DNA from: Bog-473 sp963764305
GTDB lineage: Bacteria > Actinomycetota > Acidimicrobiia > Acidimicrobiales > RAAP-2
NCBI GenBank assembly: GCA_963764305.1
Contig: CAVXSD010000001.1
Coordinates: forward strand, 496,001-560,000
DNA: 64,000 nucleotides
Direction of reading: 5' to 3'
Of the stretch, positions 26,192 through 34,960 are shown in pieces. The notes under the pieces were generated by a model. The model searched no databases, was not told where the DNA came from, and saw only the letters and a list, made by a program, of their open reading frames with translations. The first letter of the stretch is position 1. The number at the start of each line of letters is the position of its first letter. A program made the translations under genes and the position numbers.

Positions 26192-27271
26192 GTGGTGCCC
26201 GCCCGCCAGATCGTCGTCTGCGACGGCGACGAGACCGGGCAGGAATTGCTGAATGAGGCGCTGCGGGTCCTGCAGCCCGGCGTGCTCGGGTTCGATCTCG
26301 AGCTGCTGCGATTCGACCTGTCCCTCGGGAACCGCCGGGCCACGGCCAACGAGGTCGTCCGCGAGGCTGCGGCCGCCATGCGCGTCACCGGCCTGGGGCT
26401 CAAGGCGGCGACCATCACCCCCGAGGCGACGGGCGACGTCGGCAGCCCCAACCGCATCCTGCGCGAAGGCGTGGGCGGTTCGGTCATCGTGCGGACGGGT
26501 CGGCGCATCCCCGGCGTGGCCCCTCCGGCGTCGGTCGTCCACCCGATCGTGGTGGTGCGCATGGCGGTGGGGGACGCCTACGGGGCGGAAGAGCACAGGA
26601 CGGGCGACCCCGGGACCATGGCGGAGCAGGCGTGGCGGACCGAGCGCATCGACCGCTCGACGTGTCGCTCCGTGGCGGAGTTCTCGTTCCGGACGGCATC
26701 CCCGCTCGATGCGTGCGTGTACGGAGGCCCGAAGTGGACCGTCTCCACCGTCTACGAGGGGATGCTGAAGGAGGAGATGGACGCCGCCGCGGCGCGCTAT
26801 CCCGACGTGCTCTACCGCCCCACGTTGATCGACGCCGCCTACGCGGGGCTGCTCACCGAGTCGAGCAGCAGCCCGCTGGTCGTCCCGGCCCTCAACCGTG
26901 ACGGGGACTGCCTCTCGGATCTCGTGTTGGCCCTGTTCGGCTCCATCGCCGGCGCCGAGTCCGTGTTGCTGGCTCTCGACGACCAGATGCACCCCGTCGT
27001 CGCCATGGCTGAGGCGCCGCACGGGACCGCGCCGTCGCTGATGGGCAAGAACGTGGCCAACCCGATGGCGATGCTCCTGGCCTGCGCCGCCGTGCTCGAC
27101 CATGCGGCGCACGGCGATGCCGGGGTGGCCGGGGCGGCCGCCGCCATCCGCCGGGCCACGCTCGGCGCGGCGGCCGACGGGATACGGACCTTCGACCTGG
27201 GTGGAGAGGCCTCGACCTCCGAGGTCGTCGACGAGGTCCTGCTCCGCCTGCGTCGCCGCTCTGCTGCCTGA
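26192..27271 (+). CDS. isocitrate/isopropylmalate dehydrogenase family protein
   Basis: About 359 residues. The order of blocks QIVVCDGDETGQELLNEAL, SPNRILREGVGGSVIVR, DAYGAEEHR, GGPKWTVSTVYEGMLKEEMD, LNRDGDCLSDLVLALFGSIA and EAPHGTAPSLMGKNVANP matches the beta-decarboxylating dehydrogenase fold; the last is the NAD-binding segment. DPERVV contains two GTG codons (26192 and 26195) as the only good starts. The family decarboxylates 2-hydroxy acids such as isocitrate. The usual substrate-binding RxxxxR is not plain, so the substrate is unsure. Confidence 0.8.
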   Translation: MVPARQIVVCDGDETGQELLNEALRVLQPGVLGFDLELLRFDLSLGNRRATANEVVREAAAAMRVTGLGLKAATITPEATGDVGSPNRILREGVGGSVIVRTGRRIPGVAPPASVVHPIVVVRMAVGDAYGAEEHRTGDPGTMAEQAWRTERIDRSTCRSVAEFSFRTASPLDACVYGGPKWTVSTVYEGMLKEEMDAAAARYPDVLYRPTLIDAAYAGLLTESSSSPLVVPALNRDGDCLSDLVLALFGSIAGAESVLLALDDQMHPVVAMAEAPHGTAPSLMGKNVANPMAMLLACAAVLDHAAHGDAGVAGAAAAIRRATLGAAADGIRTFDLGGEASTSEVVDEVLLRLRRRSAA

Positions 27272-27642
27272 TCCCGCCAGGGGCAGGGGCGTTTGGCAGC
27301 CCCGATGACGGGGCAAGAGTGTCAGAGCGCCCAACCTGGCCAGGGGGCTGGCGCATCGGACGGGCACTGGACGGCTCTCTGGTCCGCGTCGGACGAGCCC
27401 GTACCGCGCGCGAGTTCCGTCGTTGCTCCGCAGTTGCTCCGACCACTGGAGAACTGTCGTCGAGCCTCAGGCATGTGCGCGCCCGATCTCGACGGCCCGA
27501 TCTCGACGGTACGGGAACTCATCATGGGCGGGATTTCGCGGTTCTCGGTCGCCGAACGTTGCGTCAGGCGTTTTGAGGGTGCCTTCCGACGCAAGAGACC
27601 TGTGTCCTCCACAGCCTTTCCCCCGTTTGTGGGGATTTCGGG
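27272..27642. other. 371-base gap without a supported gene
   Basis: Both flanking genes end here, so no promoter is expected. There is one direct repeat (CCCGATCTCGACGG twice near 27482-27508) and a short CCCC/GGGG stem near 27630. Short open frames lack a ribosome-binding site and any recognisable motif. Confidence 0.5.
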
Positions 27643-28542
27643 TCAGCGCAGCCCAAGCGGTGCAAAGAGATCGCCGTGCGTGTCGACTCGACGCAACACG
27701 TCGTCGGTCTCGAAGCGGAGCAGGAGTGGATCGCGCGTGGTGGCGCACTTGTGCACCTCGGCCGGGGTTACCGGTGTCGACACAGTTGGTGTCGGCATGG
27801 CCCGGACCGAATAGACCGCGACGGTCGTCTTGGCCGAGTGGTTCTGGCTCCAGTCGATGAGGACCCGGCCGCGACGCAAGGACTTGCGCATGTTGGACAC
27901 GACGAGTTGCCCATGCTCTGACTCCAATTTGCGGGCGATCTCGTAAGCCCGGTCGCGGAGGCTGTCCCACGTCGTTTTCGGCCCGACGGCTGCATACACC
28001 TGCAAGCCCTTCGACCCGCTGGTCTTGGCAAAGGGCTCGGTTCCCTGCCGGCCGAGCTCCTCCATCACGTAGCCGGCCACCTCACAGCACTCGACGATCG
28101 AGGTCCCCTCGCCCGGGTCCAGATCGAAGACCATGTGATCGGGCCGTGCGGGGAGCTTGCGACGGCGCCCGACGTGCCAGAGCGGCACATGGAGCTCGAT
28201 CGTCCCGAGGTTGGCGGCCCAGGCCAGAGTCGGGAGGTCGTCGACCATCGCGTACGGGATGACATCCTTGGCGTCATTGGCCGGGACCTCCACCGAGTGC
28301 ACCCACTCAGGAGCGTGGGACGGGATGTGCTTCTCGAAGAAGGACTTGCCCTCGACCCCGTCGGGGAATCGCTTCATCGTCAGCGGCCTCTCCCGGACAT
28401 GCGGCAGCATGACCGGCGCGACGCGCACGTAGTAGTCGATGAGTTTGCCCTTGGTGAACCCGGTCTCGGGGTAGAGGACCTTCTCGAGATTGGAGACGGA
28501 GAGCTCCCGGCCCTCGATCGTCGTCCGTGTGGACGTCGCCAT
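27643..28542 (-). CDS. LigD-type end-joining polymerase/primase domain protein
   Basis: 299 residues from ATG 28542. GRELSVSNLEKVLYPETGFTK is the conserved start of the LigD polymerase domain. MVFDLDPGEGTS gives the two metal-binding Asp (140 and 142). FAKTSGSKGLQVY and LIDWSQNHSAKTTVAVYSVR are the nucleotide-binding blocks, and PVTPAEV ends the domain. It fills gaps at broken DNA ends before ligation. It lies 52 bases after the ligase gene, same strand. No Ku gene is in the window. Confidence 0.9.
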   Translation of the reverse strand: MATSTRTTIEGRELSVSNLEKVLYPETGFTKGKLIDYYVRVAPVMLPHVRERPLTMKRFPDGVEGKSFFEKHIPSHAPEWVHSVEVPANDAKDVIPYAMVDDLPTLAWAANLGTIELHVPLWHVGRRRKLPARPDHMVFDLDPGEGTSIVECCEVAGYVMEELGRQGTEPFAKTSGSKGLQVYAAVGPKTTWDSLRDRAYEIARKLESEHGQLVVSNMRKSLRRGRVLIDWSQNHSAKTTVAVYSVRAMPTPTVSTPVTPAEVHKCATTRDPLLLRFETDDVLRRVDTHGDLFAPLGLR

Positions 28543-28594
28543 CACGCCCCCGTCCACGGTCGGCGCACGGTCCGACCCCGTGCCCCGGGGGCGC

Positions 28595-30055
28595 TCATTC
28601 CACGACCACTTCGTGGGGCGACTTGTCGGGGCGCAGGCCCCGCCAGGTCGGGTGGCGCAGCCGGCCGGCCGTCGTCCATTCGCCGAACTCCACCTCTCCC
28701 ACCAGCGTGGGGCGCACGAAGTGCGCTGTGGCGGCGTCTCGGGCCGGGAGCACGGAGACGAAGGGGCTCTCCGGCGTGGCCAGCAGTCGAAGTTCGTGAA
28801 GGAGGGCGTCCCGCGCGTCGGCACTGAAACCGGTTCCCACCTTTCCGACATAGCGGAGTCCGCCGTCGTCGGGGATCCCGAGCAGGAGCGCGCCGAGACC
28901 GCCCTGCCGCTCGCCCCGCCCGTCAGTCCAGGCACCGACGACCGCCTCCTGCGTGCGGAAGGACTTGACCTTGGTCCAGTCAGGGTGGCGCCGGCCTGGT
29001 CGATACGGCGAGGAACGCCGTTTGGCGATGATGCCTTCCAGGCCGTTCTCCACAGTGGCGGTCAGGATGTCCTGACCCGACACGTCACGGAATGCGTCCG
29101 TCGTGGTGAAGGTCTCCCCGGAAAGGTGCAGTGATTCGAGCCGTTGGCGCCGCTCGTCGTAGGGGGCATCCAGCATCGAGTGCCCGTCGACATAGAGAAG
29201 ATCGAACGCAACGAAGCTGACGGGGTCCAACGCAGATCGTCGTTTTGCCTCTCGCTGATTGGACACGTGCATGCGCCGCTGCAGCCTCGAGAAGCTCGGT
29301 CGACCGTCTTCGCCCAGCGCCACGATCTCACCGTCGATGATGCAGGTGGTCAATCCCAGGAATCTTCCGATGTCCGCCAGCTCGGGGAACGAGACTGTCA
29401 CATCGAGGTCGTTGCGACTCTGGGCTCGAACGCGTCCGCCTTCGACAAACAGGATCGCCCGGACCCCGTCCCATTTGATCTCGAAGGCCCAGTTCTTGTC
29501 GTCCGTCGGGAGCTTGCCGGCGACCGCCAGCATCGGCTTGATCGTGGTGGGCAGTTCGTCCGCCCGGGTGGACGGACCGTGCCGGTGGATCATCCAGTTG
29601 CGATCCTTGGTCTGGAAGAGCACGAAGCTCGCGTCGACCTTCGCCCCGTGGAGCACGAACTTGACCTCGGAGTCGGACCACTTCTCCACGTCGTAGTGAC
29701 CCGTGTCCCAGATGGTCATCTGGCCGCCGCCGTACTCGCCTCGAGGGATCTCGCCGGAGAACGACGCGTAGTCGAGGGGGTGGTCCTCCGTGTGTACGGC
29801 GAGGTGATTCTTGCCCGGAGTCTCGGGCAGACCCTTGGGAAGGGCCCACGAGGCGAGCACCCCGTCGCGCTCGAGCCGCAGGTCCCAGTGCAGACTCCGC
29901 GCGTGGTGCTCTTGGATCACGAAGGTCCGCCCGGAATGGCGTCTCGACGAGCGGCGCCCCATCGGTTCCGGCGTCTTCTGCGGATCCCGCTTCGTGCGGT
30001 AGGTCTCGAGCTTCCCCGCCTTGCTCCCCGCACCCTTGCTCGTGGCCTTCGGCAT
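28595..30055 (-). CDS. ligD: ATP-dependent DNA ligase with N-terminal 3'-phosphoesterase (LigD-type)
   Basis: 486 residues from ATG 30055. The phosphoesterase domain has FVIQEHHARSLHWDLRLERD with His50, His56 and Asp58, plus a later His92, matching the spacing of the metal-site residues of LigD. The ligase domain starts near 170 with the AMP-accepting Lys194 in EIKWDGVRAI. IIDGEIVALGEDGRPSF, FVAFDLLYVDG, EGIIAKRRSSPY and DWTKVKS are nucleotidyl-transferase motifs III, IIIa, IV and V, and the C-terminal OB domain holds GVGALL-type LGALLLGIPDDGG. It trims and seals broken ends. The polymerase is a separate gene. Confidence 0.92.
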   Translation of the reverse strand: MPKATSKGAGSKAGKLETYRTKRDPQKTPEPMGRRSSRRHSGRTFVIQEHHARSLHWDLRLERDGVLASWALPKGLPETPGKNHLAVHTEDHPLDYASFSGEIPRGEYGGGQMTIWDTGHYDVEKWSDSEVKFVLHGAKVDASFVLFQTKDRNWMIHRHGPSTRADELPTTIKPMLAVAGKLPTDDKNWAFEIKWDGVRAILFVEGGRVRAQSRNDLDVTVSFPELADIGRFLGLTTCIIDGEIVALGEDGRPSFSRLQRRMHVSNQREAKRRSALDPVSFVAFDLLYVDGHSMLDAPYDERRQRLESLHLSGETFTTTDAFRDVSGQDILTATVENGLEGIIAKRRSSPYRPGRRHPDWTKVKSFRTQEAVVGAWTDGRGERQGGLGALLLGIPDDGGLRYVGKVGTGFSADARDALLHELRLLATPESPFVSVLPARDAATAHFVRPTLVGEVEFGEWTTAGRLRHPTWRGLRPDKSPHEVVVE

Positions 30056-30208
30056 CACCGGACACCACCGTACCCATAGTCTCAGGTTGGCCGGTGCAAC
30101 GTGGGGTAAGAGCAACGACGGGTTGATGGATGGAAAGGGAAGAATGGCAAGACGGCTGATCGCACCTGCGGAACCCAGCGGAGCGGAACGCAGCTCCGAG
30201 GGCATCAG

Positions 30209-31201
30209 ATGAATCTCGTTGAGCGGCTCGCCCGGAAGGCGGACCAGACGCAACAGGGCGTTCGTCCGCTGGCCTTCGCGGTCGGGGTATTCAAGAAGTT
30301 CGGCGACGACCGGGGCGGCTCGCTGTCCGCACTCTTGACCTTCTACGGGTTTCTGTCCCTGTTCCCGCTCCTGTTGCTCCTTGTGACGATCCTCGGCTTC
30401 TTCGGCGGCGGGGAGCATTCGTTCGTTCGGCGCGTCGAGAATTCGGCTTTTTCGCAATTCCCCGTCGTGGGAACGAAGCTCAGCACCAATATCCATGGCC
30501 TGCAGGGTCGCAGCATCCTCGGCCTGGTGGTGGGGATCGTCGTCGTGGTGTGGGGCTCGCAGGGCGCTCTGCAGACGGCGCAGTACGCGCAAGCGGAGAT
30601 CTGGAACATCCCGGGCGTGAACCGTCCGAGTTTCTGGGCGCGTCTCGGGAGGACGGGATCCATGATGGTGGTCCTCGGCCTGTTCCTCCTCGTGAGCACG
30701 CTGTTGGCCGGCCTCGTGACGATCGGGCACCACGGCGGCCTGGCCGTCGTCGGGGCGGTTGTGTCGTCGCTCGTTGTCAACGTCGGTCTCTTCGTGGTCG
30801 CCTTCAGGCTGCTGACTCCGAAACAGATCCCTTGGAATGACATGGTGCCGGGCGCCATCGTGGGTGCGGTGGGATGGACCCTTTTGCAGTATCTCGGTGG
30901 TGTCCTCGTCGAGCATTCCCTGCGGAATACCAGCAAGGAATACGGCGCGTTCGCGCTCGTTCTGGGCCTCATCGGGTTCCTCTATCTGGCGGCCCAGGTC
31001 ACCCTCTACGCCTCTGAGATCAATGTGGTCCGGGCCCGGCACCTCTGGCCGAGAGGATTGGTGCAGCCTCCACTGACGACGGCGGACAAGGAGGTGCTGT
31101 CCTCCATCGCGCTCGAGGGGCAGCGGCGACCGGAGCAATACGTGGCGACTGGCTTCCAAGCCGACGGCAATGCAGGCGAGGAGCAGCACGGAGCGCCGTA
31201 A
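30209..31201 (+). CDS. YihY/virulence-factor BrkB family inner-membrane protein
   Basis: 330 residues with six hydrophobic helices. GGSLSALLTFYGFLSLFPLLLLLVTILGF is split in the family's pattern; LTPKQIPWNDMVPGAIVGAVGW and SLRNTSKEYGAFALVLGLIGFLYL are the typical late segments. The family was once called ribonuclease BN and is of unsettled function. It is divergent from the ligase gene across a 153-base gap. Confidence 0.88.
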   Translation: MNLVERLARKADQTQQGVRPLAFAVGVFKKFGDDRGGSLSALLTFYGFLSLFPLLLLLVTILGFFGGGEHSFVRRVENSAFSQFPVVGTKLSTNIHGLQGRSILGLVVGIVVVVWGSQGALQTAQYAQAEIWNIPGVNRPSFWARLGRTGSMMVVLGLFLLVSTLLAGLVTIGHHGGLAVVGAVVSSLVVNVGLFVVAFRLLTPKQIPWNDMVPGAIVGAVGWTLLQYLGGVLVEHSLRNTSKEYGAFALVLGLIGFLYLAAQVTLYASEINVVRARHLWPRGLVQPPLTTADKEVLSSIALEGQRRPEQYVATGFQADGNAGEEQHGAP

Positions 31202-31260
31202 TGCCGCAGGCCAGGCGTGGTCCCAGTTTCTCTCCCCTGACCATGGGTATTTCTCCCTGT

Positions 31261-31294
31261 GGCGCACCGTGGCGCACCGTGGCGCACCGTGGCG
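31261..31294. repeat. 10-bp tandem repeat (GGCGCACCGT, 3.4 copies)
   Basis: Three perfect copies of GGCGCACCGT plus GGCG lie immediately before the GAGGAGG ribosome-binding site of the small membrane gene. It may be slippage-prone leader sequence. Confidence 0.9.
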
Positions 31295-31307
31295 AGGAGG
31301 CAGTGCC

Positions 31308-31496
31308 ATGTCCAACAGCACCGTGACCCGTAGGCCCGCTCGATTCGGATTCCATGGGCTTGGAGCCGCGATGGCCCTCGCTGTCTGCAGCGCCCTCGTC
31401 GTCGGGTGGGCTTCGCTCCGGCACCGGATGTCGGGGACAGTGGAGTCGGCCTCGGCGGCTGAACCGATTTCGGGCCGCGTCGAAGGGGGGATCTGA
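31308..31496 (+). CDS. 62-residue single-helix membrane protein, unknown function
   Basis: ATG 31308 has GAGGAGG 7 bases before it. Basic MSNSTVTRRPARFGFHG leads into LGAAMALAVCSALVVGWASL, one membrane helix, then a short tail. No family recognised. It stops 2 bases before the next ATG, which has its own AGGGGG, so the two are coupled. Confidence 0.55.
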   Translation: MSNSTVTRRPARFGFHGLGAAMALAVCSALVVGWASLRHRMSGTVESASAAEPISGRVEGGI

Positions 31497-31498
31497 CC

Positions 31499-31963
31499 AT
31501 GTCGGTGATCAACCGCACTGGGCAGGGCGGCACCGCCCTGGATTTCTTGGAGGATGAGGATCTCGAGTTGCGACGACTCTTTATGGCGTTGCGAGCTCGG
31601 CGAGGCTCGTCGGTGGAGGAGCGTGCCCAATACGGGGATATCGCCAAAGAGACCATTCGGCACCTCGCCACGCGGGAGGCCGCCCTCGTCGATGCGAGCA
31701 ACGTGGCCTCCGACGACCCGGGCTTGCAAGACTTCTCGAGCCGCGTAGAGGATGGCATGCGGCAGCACCGCCCCTACATCGAACGGGTCGAGAAGATGTC
31801 GCGCGGCGTCCAGGGCATCGACCTGAGGGTTGGTCAGGATATTTATGGCGAGATGGAGCAGCTCATGCAGGTTGTCGGTACCGAAATCGAATGGGAGCTG
31901 GACGTCGCGCTCCCGGACCTCAAAGGCATCCTCGAGGCAACTGACCGGCCGGTGCGCCGCTAA
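31499..31963 (+). CDS. helical protein resembling a degenerate hemerythrin-like bundle
   Basis: 154 residues, nearly all predicted helix. LDFLEDEDLELRRLFMALRA and YGDIAKETIRHLATREAALVD look like the first helices of the hemerythrin HHE fold, but most metal-binding His and Glu of the family are absent. So the call is structural guesswork. AAGGGGG precedes the ATG. Coupled to the small membrane protein and downstream of YihY. Confidence 0.55.
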   Translation: MSVINRTGQGGTALDFLEDEDLELRRLFMALRARRGSSVEERAQYGDIAKETIRHLATREAALVDASNVASDDPGLQDFSSRVEDGMRQHRPYIERVEKMSRGVQGIDLRVGQDIYGEMEQLMQVVGTEIEWELDVALPDLKGILEATDRPVRR

Positions 31964-32113
31964 CTCCGCACCCCTCTCGGCGCCCCATACGGCACGGGTC
32001 GTGCGCCGCCGGCAGGGGTCCGACGCGGGAGTGATGCGGAGTGGCAGGAGGACGTCCCGTATGGTCTACGGAGGTTCCAGCCCAGTCTGGGGCGAGGAAG
32101 CCGGGGACAAGGC

Positions 32114-33259
32114 ATGAACGTCGATGAACTGGTCGAGACCGCGTGTGCGCGCGTCGGATCGGAGGAATTCGGCGGCGACACCTGGCGAGAAGGCCTTGAC
32201 GTCCTGGTCGAATCGTTGAACACGGAGTCGGCGCTCAACCAGCTGGGCGAGAGCGTGATGGTCGACCAGATCGTCGGTCTGCTCGTCAATCGGCTCGAGG
32301 TGGAGCAGTGGTACGCCCGGCACCCCGAGATAGGCGAGCAGGAGATCGTCGCCCCGTTGTTCGGGCTCGGGCTCCCTCGTACAGGCTCCACCGCCTTGAG
32401 CTTCCTCCTGGCCAGCGACGCCGGGCGGCGATCGTTGCGCACGTGGGAGGCGGCCAAACCATGTCCACCGCCGGAGACGGCCACCGAGCACACCGACGCC
32501 CGGATCGCCGAGACGCAGGTGGGCATCGACATCACGAACGAGATGTTCCCCGGTTTCGTGGGAATGTTGCCGACTTCCGCCACCGGCCCACAGGAATGCA
32601 TCCTCATCATGGCGCTCGACTTCAGATCGCAGGTGTTCGAGGGTATGGCACGAATCCCGGCGTATAGCGCGTGGCTTTTGCAATGCGACATGGAACCCGC
32701 CTACCGCTATCACCGGCGCGTGCTGCAGTTGTTGCAGTGGCGCTGCCCTCCGGAGCGGTGGTGGCTCAAGACGCCCGCGCACATGCACTCGATCGACGCA
32801 CTGGACCGGGTCTATCCCGATGCTCGGTTCGTGATGACCCATCGTGACGTGGGCAAGGTGCTGCCCTCGGTCTGTGCCGTGTTCGAGGCACTCTCGGACG
32901 TACTGACGGAGCACCCCGATCCGGTGGCCATCGGCCGCCACAACTCCGAGCTGTGGCGGTATTCGCTGCAACGCCTGATTGCGTTTCGAGATAGCGGCAA
33001 CGAGAGCCGGTTTTTCGACGTTTCCTTCGAAGCCGTACAGCGCGATCCGATGGCGGCCGTGGCACAGCTCTACTCGGAGCTCGGCGACGAGCTGACCGAC
33101 GAGGCTCGACGACACATGCAGGAATGGTGGGCAGACAGCTCGAAGGAACGTTCGGGTCCGCACAGCTACAAAGCCGAGACGTTCGGCCTCGACCCCGCGA
33201 CGATCCGAGAGCAGTTCGCGTTCTATTACGACAGATTCGACGTCACGCTCGAGGGATGA
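32114..33259 (+). CDS. sulfotransferase-family protein
   Basis: 381 residues. LFGLGLPRTGSTALSFLLA near residue 82 is the 5'-phosphosulfate-binding loop, and RWWLKTPAHMHSIDALDRVYPDARFVMTHRD in parts gives the Lys-Thr-Pro and the 3'-phosphate-binding Arg of actinobacterial PAPS sulfotransferases. AETFGLDPATIREQF closes the protein. It likely sulfates a lipid or alcohol. The PAPS-dependent role is from family; the acceptor is unknown. Confidence 0.85.
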   Translation: MNVDELVETACARVGSEEFGGDTWREGLDVLVESLNTESALNQLGESVMVDQIVGLLVNRLEVEQWYARHPEIGEQEIVAPLFGLGLPRTGSTALSFLLASDAGRRSLRTWEAAKPCPPPETATEHTDARIAETQVGIDITNEMFPGFVGMLPTSATGPQECILIMALDFRSQVFEGMARIPAYSAWLLQCDMEPAYRYHRRVLQLLQWRCPPERWWLKTPAHMHSIDALDRVYPDARFVMTHRDVGKVLPSVCAVFEALSDVLTEHPDPVAIGRHNSELWRYSLQRLIAFRDSGNESRFFDVSFEAVQRDPMAAVAQLYSELGDELTDEARRHMQEWWADSSKERSGPHSYKAETFGLDPATIREQFAFYYDRFDVTLEG

Positions 33260-33330
33260 GGGACCGTGACCACACGGTGTCGTGGGACGAGTTCGGCTGC
33301 CGTAGGGCTGCGTGAGGGGTTCTCGGGTCC

Positions 33331-34179
33331 CTACTCGGCGAAGGTGAACACCGCAGAGCCAGACGTCACTGCCCGGCCCGCGCCTTCGTCCACCATCACC
33401 ATCTGCACGCCGACCTGACCGTTGGCTCCGCGCACTGCTTCGCCATCGACCCGGAAAGGTCCGACCTTGCCGCGGGAGAGGAACATGACGTGCCAGCTTC
33501 GTATCTGGAGGCGATCAGTGCCGACGAGGTCGCCGGCGAGTCCCATGGCCGCTGCCTCGAGCACAACGTGCTGTGGCCCCAGGTGTAGGGCCGCGTCGGG
33601 CGAGGCGAACTCGACAGAGAGCTCGGGCAACACCCAGTGGCCGTCTGGGCGGCGGGAGGCGCCGAAGACCTTCCAAAGGGGTGGCAGGTCCGGCGAATCG
33701 ACGATGTCAATGGGGTTCGCGGGCATCTTCGCCAACCCTTCGGGGGTCTCGCCGATGGTCACGCCCTGACCCTCGGTGAAGGCAATCACCCGATCAGGGT
33801 TGTCGGCATCGACGATGCGCGACCGGGTGAACCCCATCTGGCGTCCGATCTTGAGCGTCTCCGAGCGGATCTCGATTCGCCTCACGTCGTACCCCGGGTC
33901 GAGGATGTTCGCGCTGTGGATCACCGGGTTGGGCACCCCATCAAGATCGCTGACGCCTCCGCCTTCCGGCGAACTGATGGCCATCGGTGCGATCAGCAAA
34001 CCGCCCATCGAGTTCCGGAAGTCATGGCGGACATTGACAATGTTGTCACCTTCGGCGCCCAGGTCCAGCGATCCGTGGCGCCGACCGATGTACCGGTAGC
34101 TCAACAAACCAGTCCAGCGGCGCTCCAACTCGGCGGCGTATGCGTCCTTGTCATCCTTCAGGTCCCGGATGTCCTTCAT
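33331..34179 (-). CDS. double-hotdog acyl-CoA thioesterase-like protein
   Basis: 282 residues. Two repeats of a hotdog-type helix plus strands are visible: MGGLLIAPMAIS to RIEIRSETLKIGRQMGFTRSRI (first) and HLGPQHVVLEAAAMGLAGDL to LQIRSWHVMFLSRGKVGPF (second). The C-terminal VQMVMVDEGAGRAVTSGSAVF is like PaaI-type thioesterases. ATG 34179 is preceded by GAAGGTGAG. It sits 34 bases downstream of the GlcG-like gene on the same strand. Confidence 0.6.
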   Translation of the reverse strand: MKDIRDLKDDKDAYAAELERRWTGLLSYRYIGRRHGSLDLGAEGDNIVNVRHDFRNSMGGLLIAPMAISSPEGGGVSDLDGVPNPVIHSANILDPGYDVRRIEIRSETLKIGRQMGFTRSRIVDADNPDRVIAFTEGQGVTIGETPEGLAKMPANPIDIVDSPDLPPLWKVFGASRRPDGHWVLPELSVEFASPDAALHLGPQHVVLEAAAMGLAGDLVGTDRLQIRSWHVMFLSRGKVGPFRVDGEAVRGANGQVGVQMVMVDEGAGRAVTSGSAVFTFAE

Positions 34180-34213
34180 GGCGGGCTCACCTTCTCCATC
34201 GATGCCTGCAAGG

Positions 34214-34645
34214 TCAGGGAGTGACCGCGCCCAAGCCGGCTTCCGCGACCTGCATGTCTTCGCTGTAGTGGCCGCCACTCACGCCGATCGCCCCCACGAC
34301 TGCGTCATCAACGACGATGGGATATCCACCGCCGAACACGACCAGCCGGTCGATCCCCGTCGGCGCGCCAAGAGCCAAGGGAGCATCGTCCTTGATGAAG
34401 TCGTACCACCCGTGCGAGGGCATCCCGAAGCCAACGGCTGTATAGGCCTTGTCCTGGGCAATCTGGGTGGCGATCAGGGGAGCCCCGTCCATTCGGTGGA
34501 AGGTCTTGAGGAGTCCGCTCTCGTCGACGACGGCGATGGCGAATCCCTTACCCAAAGACCGTGCGTGAACGACGGCAGCGTCAATCACACGAGCGGCCAA
34601 TTCGGCGGAGATGGTTGCTTTGCTGATGATGCCCTTTTCGCTCAT
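34214..34645 (-). CDS. GlcG/HbpS-family (DUF336) protein
   Basis: 143 residues. LGKGFAIAVVDESGLLKTFHRMDGAPLIATQIAQDKAYTA contains the family core in order (VVDxxG, FxRMDGA, Q.A.DKAYTA), and RLVVFGGGYPIVVDDAVVGAIGVSG is the family's closing block. Members bind haem or sit with glycolate and diol operons. AGGAAGGA precedes ATG 34645. Likely co-transcribed with the hotdog gene. Confidence 0.88.
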   Translation of the reverse strand: MSEKGIISKATISAELAARVIDAAVVHARSLGKGFAIAVVDESGLLKTFHRMDGAPLIATQIAQDKAYTAVGFGMPSHGWYDFIKDDAPLALGAPTGIDRLVVFGGGYPIVVDDAVVGAIGVSGGHYSEDMQVAEAGLGAVTP

Positions 34646-34960
34646 CTATCTGTCCTTCCTCGGCGGCGACACAAGCTTCTGCAGGTTCTCGATTGGACGT
34701 CGGACCATCGGGGCTTGGAACACGTGCCTACGGTCTAGCCGACCATCGAAGCTCGAGTCATTCAAGATCCATGGCCGCATCGCTCCAGATCCATCACGGA
34801 GCGTCCTGCGCAGCGACGCACGTTGGAGCGCAGCTTCCTCGGAGCGACTCCCAAAGGCACGGCGGCTCGCTGTCTAGCATCGGTCGAGCCACCTTTCATG
34901 GCCCGGAAAGGTATGGCGTGAAACATCGACCTCCGGCCGACGGACGCAAGGAGATACCAG
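34646..34960. other. 315-base divergent promoter region
   Basis: Lies between the GlcG-like and isocitrate-lyase-family starts. It ends in AAGGAGATACCAG, the ribosome-binding site for GTG 34961. I see no clear operator or small gene in it. Confidence 0.4.

Noticed and set aside
27319..27576. Possible 85-residue gene in the 27.3-27.6 kb gap
   Set aside because: No ribosome-binding site, no domain pattern and a high share of Arg and Ser typical of shadow frames.
28595..31768. A 1057-codon reverse-strand open frame covering the DNA ligase and beyond
   Set aside because: Only the part from ATG 30055 has ligase features; the rest is antisense to the YihY gene and its peptide has no recognisable motif.
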